A stretch of 64,000 nucleotides of DNA from Afifella pfennigii DSM 17143. GTDB taxonomy: Bacteria > Pseudomonadota > Alphaproteobacteria > Rhizobiales > Afifellaceae. The translations under genes were made by a program, and so were the position numbers. Where the stretch lies: positions 38,056-102,055 of the forward strand of contig NZ_JHZK01000010.1 of NCBI RefSeq assembly GCF_000688515.1, in the 5' to 3' direction. The notes beneath the pieces were generated by a model that had not been told where the DNA came from, did not search any database, and worked only from the letters and a program-made list of their open reading frames with translations. Shown piece after piece: positions 52,899 to 60,621 of this stretch; within the stretch, counting starts at the first letter, position 1; every line of letters begins with the position of its first letter.

Positions 52899-54134
52899 TC
52901 AGCTCTCTGCGAGCGCCAGGGCCTCGGCAAGCGCGCGCTCCAGCTGCGGATCGGCGCCGGCCGCGTGGAGCGGTTCGAACGGCACCTCAATGTCGGGCGC
53001 GACGCCGACGCCCTCCAGCCGCTCGCCGTCGACGCGGACATCGCTGACGGCGACATAGAGAAGGCTGCCATCGGAAAGGACGTTGAGCGTGCCGGCAAGC
53101 ACCGCCCCGGCCGTGCGCTCGCCGACGATGGGGCCGATGCGAAGGGCACGGAAGCCATGCGCGATCAGCTCCTTGCCGGAGCGCGAGCCCTCGTCGACCA
53201 AGAGCACGACCGGCTTGGTCCAGGCCGAGGCGAAGGTGAAGGCGCTACCGTCGCGGGCAAGGCTGGTCGTCTCCACCGCCCGCTCGGCGAAGAGCTGGAG
53301 ATATTGCGGATTGGCGCCGCCCCAGCCGCCGCGCAGATCCAGCACGAGCGCCTCTGCCTCCTTCAGGGAGCCGTAAAGCGCCTCGCCCGCGAGAATGTCC
53401 TGATAGTCCCCGCCGGCGTAGGACCAGGCGCGGATATAGCCGATCCGCCTGCCTTGCCTGTCCCTGCCTTGCCTTTCGATGAGCCTGGCGCTGGCGCGCA
53501 TCGCCTGCTTGAACATCGTTCGGCCGTCGAGAAGGCGTGGCGTGACGGTGAGCGTGCGCGTCTCGCCAGGCCGGCGCTCCACCTCAAGGGCGAGCCTTTC
53601 TTCCGCCCGCCCCTCCCAAGAGAGGATGGGATGGAAGGGCTCGCCGCCAACGGAAAGAATGCGGTCGCCGAGAAGAAGGCCGGCCTCCGCCGCCGGCAGG
53701 CCTTCCAAGACGCCAGTGACGACATGGGCCTCGCCATCGCTCTCTGTAAAGGCGCCGATGCCGACATAGCTCGGCGCGCCGTCCTGCAGGAACGGCGCCA
53801 GTTCCTCCGCAAGCCTGGGACTGGCGGGCATGAACACGCCGGCGAGCTGATACCAGGCGGGCATATCGCGCGTGTAGAGCCTGGTATGGGAGGCCTGAAG
53901 CCGCGCCAGCATCGCGTTGACCTCGTCGGCAAAGGCGGAGGGCTCCATGTGTGGCGTCAGCCGGGCACGGTGCTCGGCGCTCACCTTCGCCCAGTCCAGT
54001 CCGTTCATCGACGGGTCGAAGAACTGCTCCTCGACGATTGCGGCCGCCTCGTTAAAGAGCGCGGCCCTATCCTGCGCCAGCCCGGGGGATGCAAGGGCAA
54101 GCAAGAAGAGCGGGAGAAAACGAAAACTTATCAT
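52899..54134 (-). CDS. S41-family C-terminal-processing-like peptidase, secreted
   Basis: A 411-residue exported protease-like protein with a signal peptide (MISFRFLPLFLLALASPGLA). A PDZ-like segment (GLPAAEAGLLLGDRILSVGGEPF) precedes an S41 catalytic domain with RIGYIRAWSYAG, EALVLDLRGGWGGANP and VLLVDEGSRSGKELIAHGFRA, which carries the candidate Ser and nearby Lys, then GERTAGAVL. A substrate role is not evident. It is convergent with bmt, and its start at 54134 is confirmed by the signal peptide. Confidence 0.85.
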   Translation of the reverse strand: MISFRFLPLFLLALASPGLAQDRAALFNEAAAIVEEQFFDPSMNGLDWAKVSAEHRARLTPHMEPSAFADEVNAMLARLQASHTRLYTRDMPAWYQLAGVFMPASPRLAEELAPFLQDGAPSYVGIGAFTESDGEAHVVTGVLEGLPAAEAGLLLGDRILSVGGEPFHPILSWEGRAEERLALEVERRPGETRTLTVTPRLLDGRTMFKQAMRASARLIERQGRDRQGRRIGYIRAWSYAGGDYQDILAGEALYGSLKEAEALVLDLRGGWGGANPQYLQLFAERAVETTSLARDGSAFTFASAWTKPVVLLVDEGSRSGKELIAHGFRALRIGPIVGERTAGAVLAGTLNVLSDGSLLYVAVSDVRVDGERLEGVGVAPDIEVPFEPLHAAGADPQLERALAEALALAES

Positions 54135-54290
54135 GCACTTATCCTTCCGAACCCCGTTCGCCGGGCCGCCGCGACGGAAAGCTCTCCGTTGCCGGCGAAT
54201 GCGGCGATAGGCCGTTGGCTGGCGCTCCTCGACGGACAATCGGTGACCTTCAAAGCCACGCCGAAATGACCTAGCCGGGAAGGAGGGACG

Positions 54291-55694
54291 ATGGCTGGAG
54301 CTCGCATCACGGAGGGAGCATTCTCAATGAATCAAGGCGGCTTGAGGGAGAGCCCCCTCGCTGCAGGACAAGCAAGCGGAATATCGCAGCGCCTGGCGCG
54401 GAGCCTCATCGGCGAAGAACGCGCCGGGCGCCGGCTCGCCATTCACGGGCGGTCGATCGCCTTCCTGTGCATCCTGCTGCTGCTCTTCTTCCTCATTCCG
54501 GTGCCGGCGGTCTTCTACTATCAGACGATCCTGGCGGTCTTCATCATTCTCGGCTTCGTGCGGCTGTGGCTGGATGCGGGCCAGCTTTATCGCTGGTGGA
54601 CGGGCTATCTGCTGACGGCGGTCGACTTCGCCCTTCTGGCCTATGTGCTGCTTTATCCGAACCCGTTCTGGCCGGCCGAGCACCCGCCGCAATACGCGCT
54701 GAGGACGGGAAGCTTCGTCTATTTCTATGTCATGCTGGCCGGCCTTGCCTTCTCCTTCCAGCCCAAGGAGGTGCTGTGGGGCGGCCTCATGGGCGCCCTC
54801 TTCTGGGCGCTCGGCGTGGTCTATCTCGTCAGCCTGCCGGACACGGTGCTGGCGCCGAGCCGTCTCGGCGTGGTGGAGACGATGCAACTTGCCAGCCAGG
54901 AGCCGACGCTGATCGATATCGACCGCGCCATCCAGGATGTCGGCGTCTTTCTCATCGTTTCCCTCGTCCTGACCATGGTCGTGGACCGCTCGCGCAGCCT
55001 CGTCACGCGTCAGGCCAATCTGGAACGCGAACGGGCCAATCTGGCGCGGCACTTTCCGCCCGCCACCGTCGACAGGCTGGCAAGCGAGGACGCGGCGCTG
55101 TCGCAGATCCGCGAGCAGAACGGCGTCGTCCTCTTCGCCGATCTCGTCGGCTTCACAACCTGGTCGGAGGAACGCCAGCCGGCGGAGGTGATCGCCTATC
55201 TCAGAAACGTGCATGCGCGGCTGGAAGCCGCCGTCTTCCGCCATCACGGCACGCTCGACAAATTCATCGGCGACGGGATGATGGCGACCTTCGGCACACC
55301 GGAGCCGGGCGAGCGCGACGCCATCGACGCGCTGGCTTGCGTGGTCGAAATCCTCTCCAAGTTCAGTGCCTGGAACGACCGCCGGGCGCAAAGGGGGGCA
55401 CGGCCCGTGCGCATCTCGCTCGGCCTGCATTACGGCAAGGTCGTCGTCGGCAATATCGGCACGGAGAGGCGGCTGGAATTCGCCGTGCTCGGCGATACGG
55501 TGAACGTGGCGAGCCGCCTGGAGGGCCTGACGCGCCAGCTTTCCTGCCGCGCCGTCATCAGCCGGGCACTCGCCGATGCGGCGCGCGCGGAAGCGCCGGA
55601 CAAGGCCGAGGAGCTTCTGGCCGGCTTTGAGGATCACGGGGCGGTGCAGCTGCATGGCCGCAGCGAGCCGGTCGAGATATTGATCGCCAAGTGA
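54291..55694 (+). CDS. Membrane-anchored class III adenylate cyclase
   Basis: A 467-residue protein with about six N-terminal membrane helices (about residues 55-245), then a class III cyclase domain (about 275-465) converting ATP to cAMP. Metal-binding aspartates are in LFADLVGFT and FIGDGMMATFG. DKFIGD provides the adenine-selecting Lys and LGDTVNVASRLEG the matching Asp and the transition-state Asn and Arg. An ATG at 54291 has a strong AAGGAGGGACG site; one at 54327 also has GGAGGGAG upstream. No cAMP effector is nearby. Confidence 0.9.
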   Translation: MAGARITEGAFSMNQGGLRESPLAAGQASGISQRLARSLIGEERAGRRLAIHGRSIAFLCILLLLFFLIPVPAVFYYQTILAVFIILGFVRLWLDAGQLYRWWTGYLLTAVDFALLAYVLLYPNPFWPAEHPPQYALRTGSFVYFYVMLAGLAFSFQPKEVLWGGLMGALFWALGVVYLVSLPDTVLAPSRLGVVETMQLASQEPTLIDIDRAIQDVGVFLIVSLVLTMVVDRSRSLVTRQANLERERANLARHFPPATVDRLASEDAALSQIREQNGVVLFADLVGFTTWSEERQPAEVIAYLRNVHARLEAAVFRHHGTLDKFIGDGMMATFGTPEPGERDAIDALACVVEILSKFSAWNDRRAQRGARPVRISLGLHYGKVVVGNIGTERRLEFAVLGDTVNVASRLEGLTRQLSCRAVISRALADAARAEAPDKAEELLAGFEDHGAVQLHGRSEPVEILIAK

Positions 55695-55875
55695 GGGGCA
55701 TAAGTTAAGGCGCCAGAGCCGCAAGGCGCCGGCAAGACCGCCATGGGGCGCTTGGACGCAGCTCTCGGACTGGAACCTTGTCTCGATTGGCCAATTTTCC
55801 GGCCATCACCCTCCTGCCGCCACAGGCCGGCCCGGCCTGCGGCCGAACCACCCCACGTCACTGCACAGGTGCCAG

Positions 55876-56298
55876 ATGCCGCTTTCGCTCGTCCTTCTGC
55901 CGGTCTTCGTCCAGATCGCGCTCACTTTCTTCATCGCCTTCTGGATGGGCCGCGCGCGCCTCGGCGCGATAAGGCGCGGCGAGGTGCGCCTTGCCGACGT
56001 GACGGCCGGCACGGCTCTGTGGCCGGCGAAATCTACCCAGATCGCCAATTCCTTCCGCAACCAGTTCGAGCTGCCGCTTCTCTTCTATGCCGTGGTGACG
56101 CTCGCCGTGGTCACCAACAAGACCGACCTCTTCTTCGTCCTGCTCAGCTACGCCTTCGTGGCGAGCCGGCTGGTGCACGCCTTCATCCATACCGGCTCCA
56201 ACGTGCTGAAGCAGCGCTTCCAGGCCTTCATCGTCGGCCTGTTCATCCTCATGGGGATGTGGGCGCTATTTGCCGCGCGCATCCTTCTCGGCTTCTGA
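55876..56298 (+). CDS. MAPEG family membrane protein
   Basis: A 140-residue membrane protein with four hydrophobic segments. NSFRNQFELPLLFYAVVTLAV and SRLVHAFIHTGSNVLKQRFQAF are the pattern of bacterial MAPEG (membrane-associated eicosanoid and glutathione metabolism) proteins. Function in bacteria is not defined. It is convergent with the second MttB gene. Confidence 0.85.
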   Translation: MPLSLVLLPVFVQIALTFFIAFWMGRARLGAIRRGEVRLADVTAGTALWPAKSTQIANSFRNQFELPLLFYAVVTLAVVTNKTDLFFVLLSYAFVASRLVHAFIHTGSNVLKQRFQAFIVGLFILMGMWALFAARILLGF

Positions 56299-56317
56299 GG
56301 GCGGGCGCGCCGGCAGC

Positions 56318-57874
56318 TCACGAGAAAGCGTCGGGCATCGATGCCTTGGTCTTGTCGATGAACGCCTTCAGCGCCTCGTCGATGGCCTCGTCGAGCGGCG
56401 GGGCCTCGTATTCGGCGAGCCATTTCTTCCACAGCGCGTTCGCCCGCTCCTCGGCCGTGTGGGCGCCCTCGGCGAACCATTGCTCGAAAGAATTGTTGTC
56501 GGCGATGGTGGAGCGGTAGAAGACATCCTCGAAATTGGCCTGGGTATGGGCGCAGCCGAGATAGTGGCTGCCGGGCCCGACCTCGGCGATGGCGTCCATC
56601 GCCTGGCCGTTCTCAGACAGGTCGATGCCTTGCGAGAAGCGCTGCATCATGGCGAGCTGGTCGCAATCCATGACGAACTTCTCGTAGGAGGAGACGAGGC
56701 CCGCCTCCAGCCAGCCGGCGCCGTGGAGGACAAAGTTCGTCCCGGCCATGACGCTCGGGATCAACGTCTGGGCGCTCTCATAGGCGGCCTGCGCATCGGC
56801 CACCTTGGAGGCGCAGAGCGAGCCGCCGGAGCGGAAGGGAATGCCGAGACGGCGGGCGAACTGGGCGGCGCCGTAGAGCACCAGCGCCGGCTCCGGCGTG
56901 CCGAAGGTGGGCGCCCCCGACTGCATGGAGATGGAGGAGGCGAAGGTGCCCATGACCACCGGCGCTCCCGGCCGGCAAAGCTGGGTGAAGGCGGCGCCGG
57001 CGAGCACCTCGGCCAGGATCTGCGTCAGCGTGCCGGCGATGGTCACCGGCGACATGGCGCCGGCGAGGATGAAGGGCGTGACGATTGAGGCCTGGCCGGC
57101 GCGCGCATAGGTCTTCAAGGCGCCGAGCATGGTGCCGTCGAAGACCATCGGCGAGTTGACGTTGATGAGATTGATGAGGACGCAGTTCTCCTCGACGAAT
57201 TCCTCGCCGAAGAGGAGCCTGGCCATCGTCACCGAATCGGCGGCGCGCTCCGGCGCCGTCACCGACCCCATGAAGGGCTGGTCGGAATAGCGAATATGCG
57301 CATAGACCATGTCCAGGTGGCGCTTGTTCACCGGGATATCCACCGGCTCGCACACCGTGCCGCCGGAATGGTGCAGCGCCGGCGCCTGGTAGGCGAGCTT
57401 CACCAGGTTGCGAAAATCCTCGATGGTTCCGTAGCGGCGGCCATGATCGAGGTCGCGCACGAAGGGCGGGCCGTAGACCGGGGCAAAGACCGTCGCCTTG
57501 CCGCCGATCTCCACCGAGCGCTCCGGATTGCGCGCATGCTGGACAAAGCTCGCCGGCGCCGTCTTCAGAAGCTCGCGGCAAAGGCCGGCGGGAAAGCGCA
57601 CGCGCTCGCCGGAAACATCGGCCCCGGCCTGACGCCACATTTCAAGCGCCTCGGCGTCCTCGCGGAACTCAATGCCGATCTCCTGAAGCACCCGCTCGGC
57701 ATTCGCCTCAATCAGCGCAAGGCCCTCCTCGTCGAGCACAAGCTGCTCGGCCAGCGTGCGACGGATGAAGGGAAGCTTGAGAGCGCGGCCGCCCTGGCGG
57801 CGGGCGCGACGGGCATCGGCCCCGCCCGCGGAGCGACGCCGGCGCTCTCCGGTTCCGGCCTCAGTCATCGTCAT
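56318..57874 (-). CDS. Second MttB-family (non-pyrrolysine) corrinoid methyltransferase
   Basis: A 518-residue paralogue of the protein at 42492, divergently transcribed from the corrinoid-protein gene, its likely direct partner. Landmarks are EANAERVLQEIGIEF, TPFILAGAMSPVTIAGT, GWLEAGLVSSYEKFVMDCDQ and DAIAEVGPGSHYLGCAHTQANF. No in-frame TAG is present. The N-terminus is Arg-rich (RRRRSAGGADARRARRQGGR at 11-30). ATG codons at 57874 and 57868 both follow GGGAG; the second has the better spacing. It should demethylate a quaternary amine such as a betaine, but the substrate is unknown. Confidence 0.88.
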   Translation of the reverse strand: MTMTEAGTGERRRRSAGGADARRARRQGGRALKLPFIRRTLAEQLVLDEEGLALIEANAERVLQEIGIEFREDAEALEMWRQAGADVSGERVRFPAGLCRELLKTAPASFVQHARNPERSVEIGGKATVFAPVYGPPFVRDLDHGRRYGTIEDFRNLVKLAYQAPALHHSGGTVCEPVDIPVNKRHLDMVYAHIRYSDQPFMGSVTAPERAADSVTMARLLFGEEFVEENCVLINLINVNSPMVFDGTMLGALKTYARAGQASIVTPFILAGAMSPVTIAGTLTQILAEVLAGAAFTQLCRPGAPVVMGTFASSISMQSGAPTFGTPEPALVLYGAAQFARRLGIPFRSGGSLCASKVADAQAAYESAQTLIPSVMAGTNFVLHGAGWLEAGLVSSYEKFVMDCDQLAMMQRFSQGIDLSENGQAMDAIAEVGPGSHYLGCAHTQANFEDVFYRSTIADNNSFEQWFAEGAHTAEERANALWKKWLAEYEAPPLDEAIDEALKAFIDKTKASMPDAFS

Positions 57875-58094
57875 TCTCCCGCTCCCATGCTGGCACAGGG
57901 CTTGTCCCCAACCCCTAGAGAGCCAATTTCCCCGACGGTCTTCCGACAGCGGCAGAGCGTGACGCGGGCGGGAAAGGGGGTGCGGAAAAGTCGCAGACAC
58001 CGGTTTTACGAGTCGCGTTCGAACCACTCGGTTGCCCCGAAGGTCGTATTGATGCGATGACACTGCGCAATCGCAGCTTGGCAAGGAGTCTGCC
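57875..58094. promoter_or_regulatory. Divergent promoter region, MttB gene and corrinoid operon
   Basis: A 220-base gap separating the two transcription directions of the methyl-transfer locus. I see no cobalamin-riboswitch B12 box and no clear palindrome. Promoters for both directions are expected here because no other gap before 58095 is available. Confidence 0.45.
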
Positions 58095-58799
58095 GTGTCC
58101 GAAGAGGAAATCGTCCTTTCCGAACTCAACGACGAGGAGCTCGTCGCGCAGATGCACGACGATCTCTATGACGGTCTGAAGGAAGAGATCGAGGAAGGCG
58201 TCAACATCCTCCTGGAGCGCGGCTGGGTACCTTACGACGTGCTGACGAAGGCGCTGGTGGAAGGCATGCGCATCGTCGGCGAGGATTTCCGCGACGGCAT
58301 CCTCTTCGTGCCGGAAGTGCTGCTTTCGGCCAACGCCATGAAGGCGGGCATGTCCATCCTGCGCCCGCTTCTGGCGGAAACCGGCGCGCCGAAGATCGGC
58401 AAGATGGTCATCGGCACCGTGAAGGGCGACATCCACGATATCGGCAAGAACCTCGTCGCCATGATGATGGAGGGCGCCGGCTTCGAGGTGATCAATATCG
58501 GCATCAACAACCCGGTGGAGAACTACCTCGCCGCCATCGAGGAGCACCAGCCCGATATCGTCGGCATGTCGGCTCTGCTCACCACCACCATGCCCTATAT
58601 GAAGGTCGTCATCGACACGCTCAAGGAGAAGGGCATCCGCGACGATTACATCGTGCTCGTCGGCGGGGCGCCGCTCAACGAGGAGTTCGGCCGCGCCATC
58701 GGCGCCGACGCCTATTGCAGGGACGCGGCCGTGGCGGTGGAGACGGCCAAGGAGCTGATCAAGCGCCGGCACAACCAGCGGGTCGCCGCGGCAGGCTGA
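58095..58799 (+). CDS. Corrinoid (B12-binding) methyl-carrier protein
   Basis: A 234-residue corrinoid protein of the MttC/MtgC/MtbC type. An N-terminal helical cap (about 1-95) precedes a Rossmann-like B12 domain with GDIHDIGKNLV, giving the D112-x-H114-x-x-G117 motif in which H114 is the lower cobalt ligand. The nucleotide-tail elements GMSALLTTTM and LVGGAPLNEEF follow. The first 35 residues carry about 14 Asp/Glu and a single Lys. It starts with GTG after AAGGAG. It receives methyl groups from the MttB proteins and donates them to the methyltransferase at 60622. Confidence 0.93.
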   Translation: MSEEEIVLSELNDEELVAQMHDDLYDGLKEEIEEGVNILLERGWVPYDVLTKALVEGMRIVGEDFRDGILFVPEVLLSANAMKAGMSILRPLLAETGAPKIGKMVIGTVKGDIHDIGKNLVAMMMEGAGFEVINIGINNPVENYLAAIEEHQPDIVGMSALLTTTMPYMKVVIDTLKEKGIRDDYIVLVGGAPLNEEFGRAIGADAYCRDAAVAVETAKELIKRRHNQRVAAAG

Positions 58800-58830
58800 G
58801 GCGCGCTAGCGGCTTGGGCGGGCACGGCCC

Positions 58831-58888
58831 CCACCCTCTCCCCCGGAGGGAGAGGGTGGCTGCCGGAGGCAGCCGGGAGAGGGGGAGC
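58831..58888. repeat. REP double hairpin, copy 1 (left of DUF559 module)
   Basis: CCACCCTCTCCC and GGGAGAGGGTGG form a perfect 12-bp stem with loop CCGGA (58831-58859), immediately followed by GGCTGCC-GGA-GGCAGCC (58858-58874) and GGGAGAGGGGG. The order is A-hairpin then B-hairpin on the plus strand. Confidence 0.8.
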
Positions 58889-58895
58889 TTACCCC

Positions 58896-60137
58896 ATGAC
58901 AGGACCTCGCGTCCCGCAACCGAAAACCGACCTGGCACGGCGCCGACGCCGGATATCCAGCCGCATCGAGCGCGACCTCTGGCATCAGCTTCGTGCCCGG
59001 CGAATTGACTGGAAGTTCCGACGGGAGGCACCAATTGGGCCGTATGTCGTGGATTTTCTCTGTGCCGAGGCACGCCTCGTCGTGGAAGCCGATGGCCCAT
59101 TGCACTCAGAACCAGAGCGTCGCGCCTCCGACCGGCGCCGAGACGCCTGGCTCACAGCCGCAGGCTACAGGGTGATACGCTTCTCGGAAGAAGAGATCTT
59201 GGGGAATCTCGGCCTGGTTCTCGATCGCATCCGCTTCGAGCTTGAAAGGAGAGCCGGCTCGCAGACGCCGGCGCTCGCCGACACTTCCCCCTCACCCGGT
59301 CGGCTCCGCCGACCACCCTCCCCCTTCAGGGGGGAGGGTCGATGCCGTGCCGGGCTGCAAACTCGCGGCAACAAAGCAACGTCTCTCCGCGTTCCGCAAA
59401 GCTCCGCAGCAAGGTTCGGGACGAAGGCCGACCGGCCCGCTCCCCACCCTCCCCCCTCCGAGGCAGAGGGTGCCGGGCGGCGCCCGGCGCGCGAGGGGAA
59501 CGCTTCGGCCAGTTCAGAGCCTTCATTGAATGCACCAACGACAAAAAAGGTCCTCGTCATCGCCTGCGGGGCGCTAGCGCGCGAGATCGGCGACCTCGTG
59601 GAGGCGAACGGGCTCAGCCATGTCGCGCTGACCTGCCTGCCGGCCATCCTGCACAACCGGCCCGAAAAGATCGCCGGCGCGGTGCAAGCGGCGATCGGCA
59701 AGGCCAAGGCCGAGGGCTTTGAGAAGATCCTCATCGGCTATGCCGATTGCGGCACGGGCGGCGCGCTCGACAAGGTGTGCCAGGCGGAAGGCGTTACCCG
59801 CATCGCCGGCCCGCATTGCTACGCCTTCTATTGGGGCAACGCCGCCTTCGCCGCGCGCGGCGACGACGACATGGACGCCTTCTTCCTCACCGATTTCCTC
59901 GCCCGCCAGTTCGAGGCGTTCGTCGTGGAGCCGCTCGGGCTGGACAAGCACCCGGAGCTTACCGAGATCTATTTCGGCAATTATGCGCGCCTCATCTATC
60001 TCGCCCAGAGCGAGGATGCGGGGCTGACGGAGAAGGCCCGCGCGGCGGCAGAGTTTCTCGGCCTCACCTTCGAGAAGCGCGTCACCGGCTATGGTGACCT
60101 TGCGGAATTTCTCAAAGCGACCGACAAGGTGTCCTGA
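58896..60137 (+). CDS. Composite ORF: DUF559 nuclease-like domain joined in frame to DUF1638
   Basis: A 413-codon open frame. Residues 23-112 are DUF559, a PD-(D/E)xK-like endonuclease domain: FRREAPIGPYVVDFLC (D53), LVVEADGPLH (E64, D66, H70) and AAGYRVIRFSEEEILGN. Residues 113-210 are low-complexity and are translated from two REP elements. From about residue 211 the chain is DUF1638: VLVIACGALAREI, GYADCGTGGALD, GPHCYAFYWG. DUF1638 genes accompany corrinoid methyltransferase genes in other bacteria, so this half belongs to the operon. Its own start may be the TTG at 59526 (203 residues), without a good ribosome site. Whether one fused protein or two proteins are made is open. Confidence 0.75.
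   Translation: MTGPRVPQPKTDLARRRRRISSRIERDLWHQLRARRIDWKFRREAPIGPYVVDFLCAEARLVVEADGPLHSEPERRASDRRRDAWLTAAGYRVIRFSEEEILGNLGLVLDRIRFELERRAGSQTPALADTSPSPGRLRRPPSPFRGEGRCRAGLQTRGNKATSLRVPQSSAARFGTKADRPAPHPPPSEAEGAGRRPAREGNASASSEPSLNAPTTKKVLVIACGALAREIGDLVEANGLSHVALTCLPAILHNRPEKIAGAVQAAIGKAKAEGFEKILIGYADCGTGGALDKVCQAEGVTRIAGPHCYAFYWGNAAFAARGDDDMDAFFLTDFLARQFEAFVVEPLGLDKHPELTEIYFGNYARLIYLAQSEDAGLTEKARAAAEFLGLTFEKRVTGYGDLAEFLKATDKVS
59298..59339. repeat. REP double hairpin, copy 2 (right of DUF559, inverted order)
   Basis: GGTCGGC-TCC-GCCGACC (59298-59314) followed by ACCCTCCCCC-TTCA-GGGGGAGGGT (59315-59339). The order B-hairpin then A-hairpin is the inverse of copy 1, so the DUF559 coding region is bracketed by inverted REP elements. 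Confidence 0.75.
59445..59496. repeat. REP double hairpin, copy 3
   Basis: ACCCT..AGGGT around CCCCCCTCCGAGG, then CCGGGC-GGC-GCCCGG (59473-59487) and GCGAGGGG. The order matches copy 1. It lies within the linker of the composite ORF, about 30 bases before the DUF1638 part begins. Confidence 0.65.
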
Positions 60138-60241
60138 TCGGACCTGGCATTTCAGGTCGCAATCCTCTGCGCACCAGGTCGCGCGCAAGCGCGCCTGCCG
60201 CCAACACCCCTGCCATAGGCGCAAGAACGCAAGGAGCCGAC

Positions 60242-60541
60242 ATGGCCGAACGCATCATCCTTTCCTGGCGCGACATCCCCGCCCAGGTAATCGTCAAGGC
60301 GGGACGGCGCACGGCCAAGCGCGAATTGCCTTTGCGCTTCACCGAGGCGATCGACATGGCGGCGATGCGCGTCGGCGCCCGCGATTCGGAGGCCTATCTC
60401 GCCGAATGGCGGCGCGGCGAGCCGGAGCCCTGCGGCGACGACCTGGAAGCAGAGGCCGACAGCGCCCTTGCCGCCCTTGAAGCGGCATATCCGAAGGAGC
60501 GGTTGGTGGCGCTGGCGAAGAATGGCGGCCTTGAGAGCTGA
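60242..60541 (+). CDS. PF13769 'virulence factor' small protein
   Basis: A 99-residue cytoplasmic protein with the PF13769 pattern: ERIILSWRDIPAQVIVKAGRRTAKRELPLRF (in parts), EAIDMAAMRVG and YLAEWRRGEPEPCGDD. The domain name comes from an early screen and says nothing about function. It recurs next to DUF1638 and methyltetrahydrofolate-corrinoid methyltransferase genes, so a role in this methyl-transfer system is likely. AAGGAGCCGAC precedes the ATG. The gap before it contains a short hairpin GACCTG-GCATTT-CAGGTC. Confidence 0.8.
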   Translation: MAERIILSWRDIPAQVIVKAGRRTAKRELPLRFTEAIDMAAMRVGARDSEAYLAEWRRGEPEPCGDDLEAEADSALAALEAAYPKERLVALAKNGGLES

Positions 60542-60621
60542 GGCACGGGCTCTGGCGCGCCGCGCTTTGACCGCGTGCCCCCTCACCGCGTAAGAGGCCT
60601 GCCCAAAGGGAAGGATTGAAC

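Noticed and set aside
57875..58094. Cobalamin riboswitch before the corrinoid operon
   Set aside because: No B12-box-like sequence or suitable stem array could be found in this gap or in 42188-42491.
58896..59250. DUF559 as part of a restriction-modification or defence system
   Set aside because: No methyltransferase, helicase or other defence gene is nearby; the REP bracket is a better-supported context.
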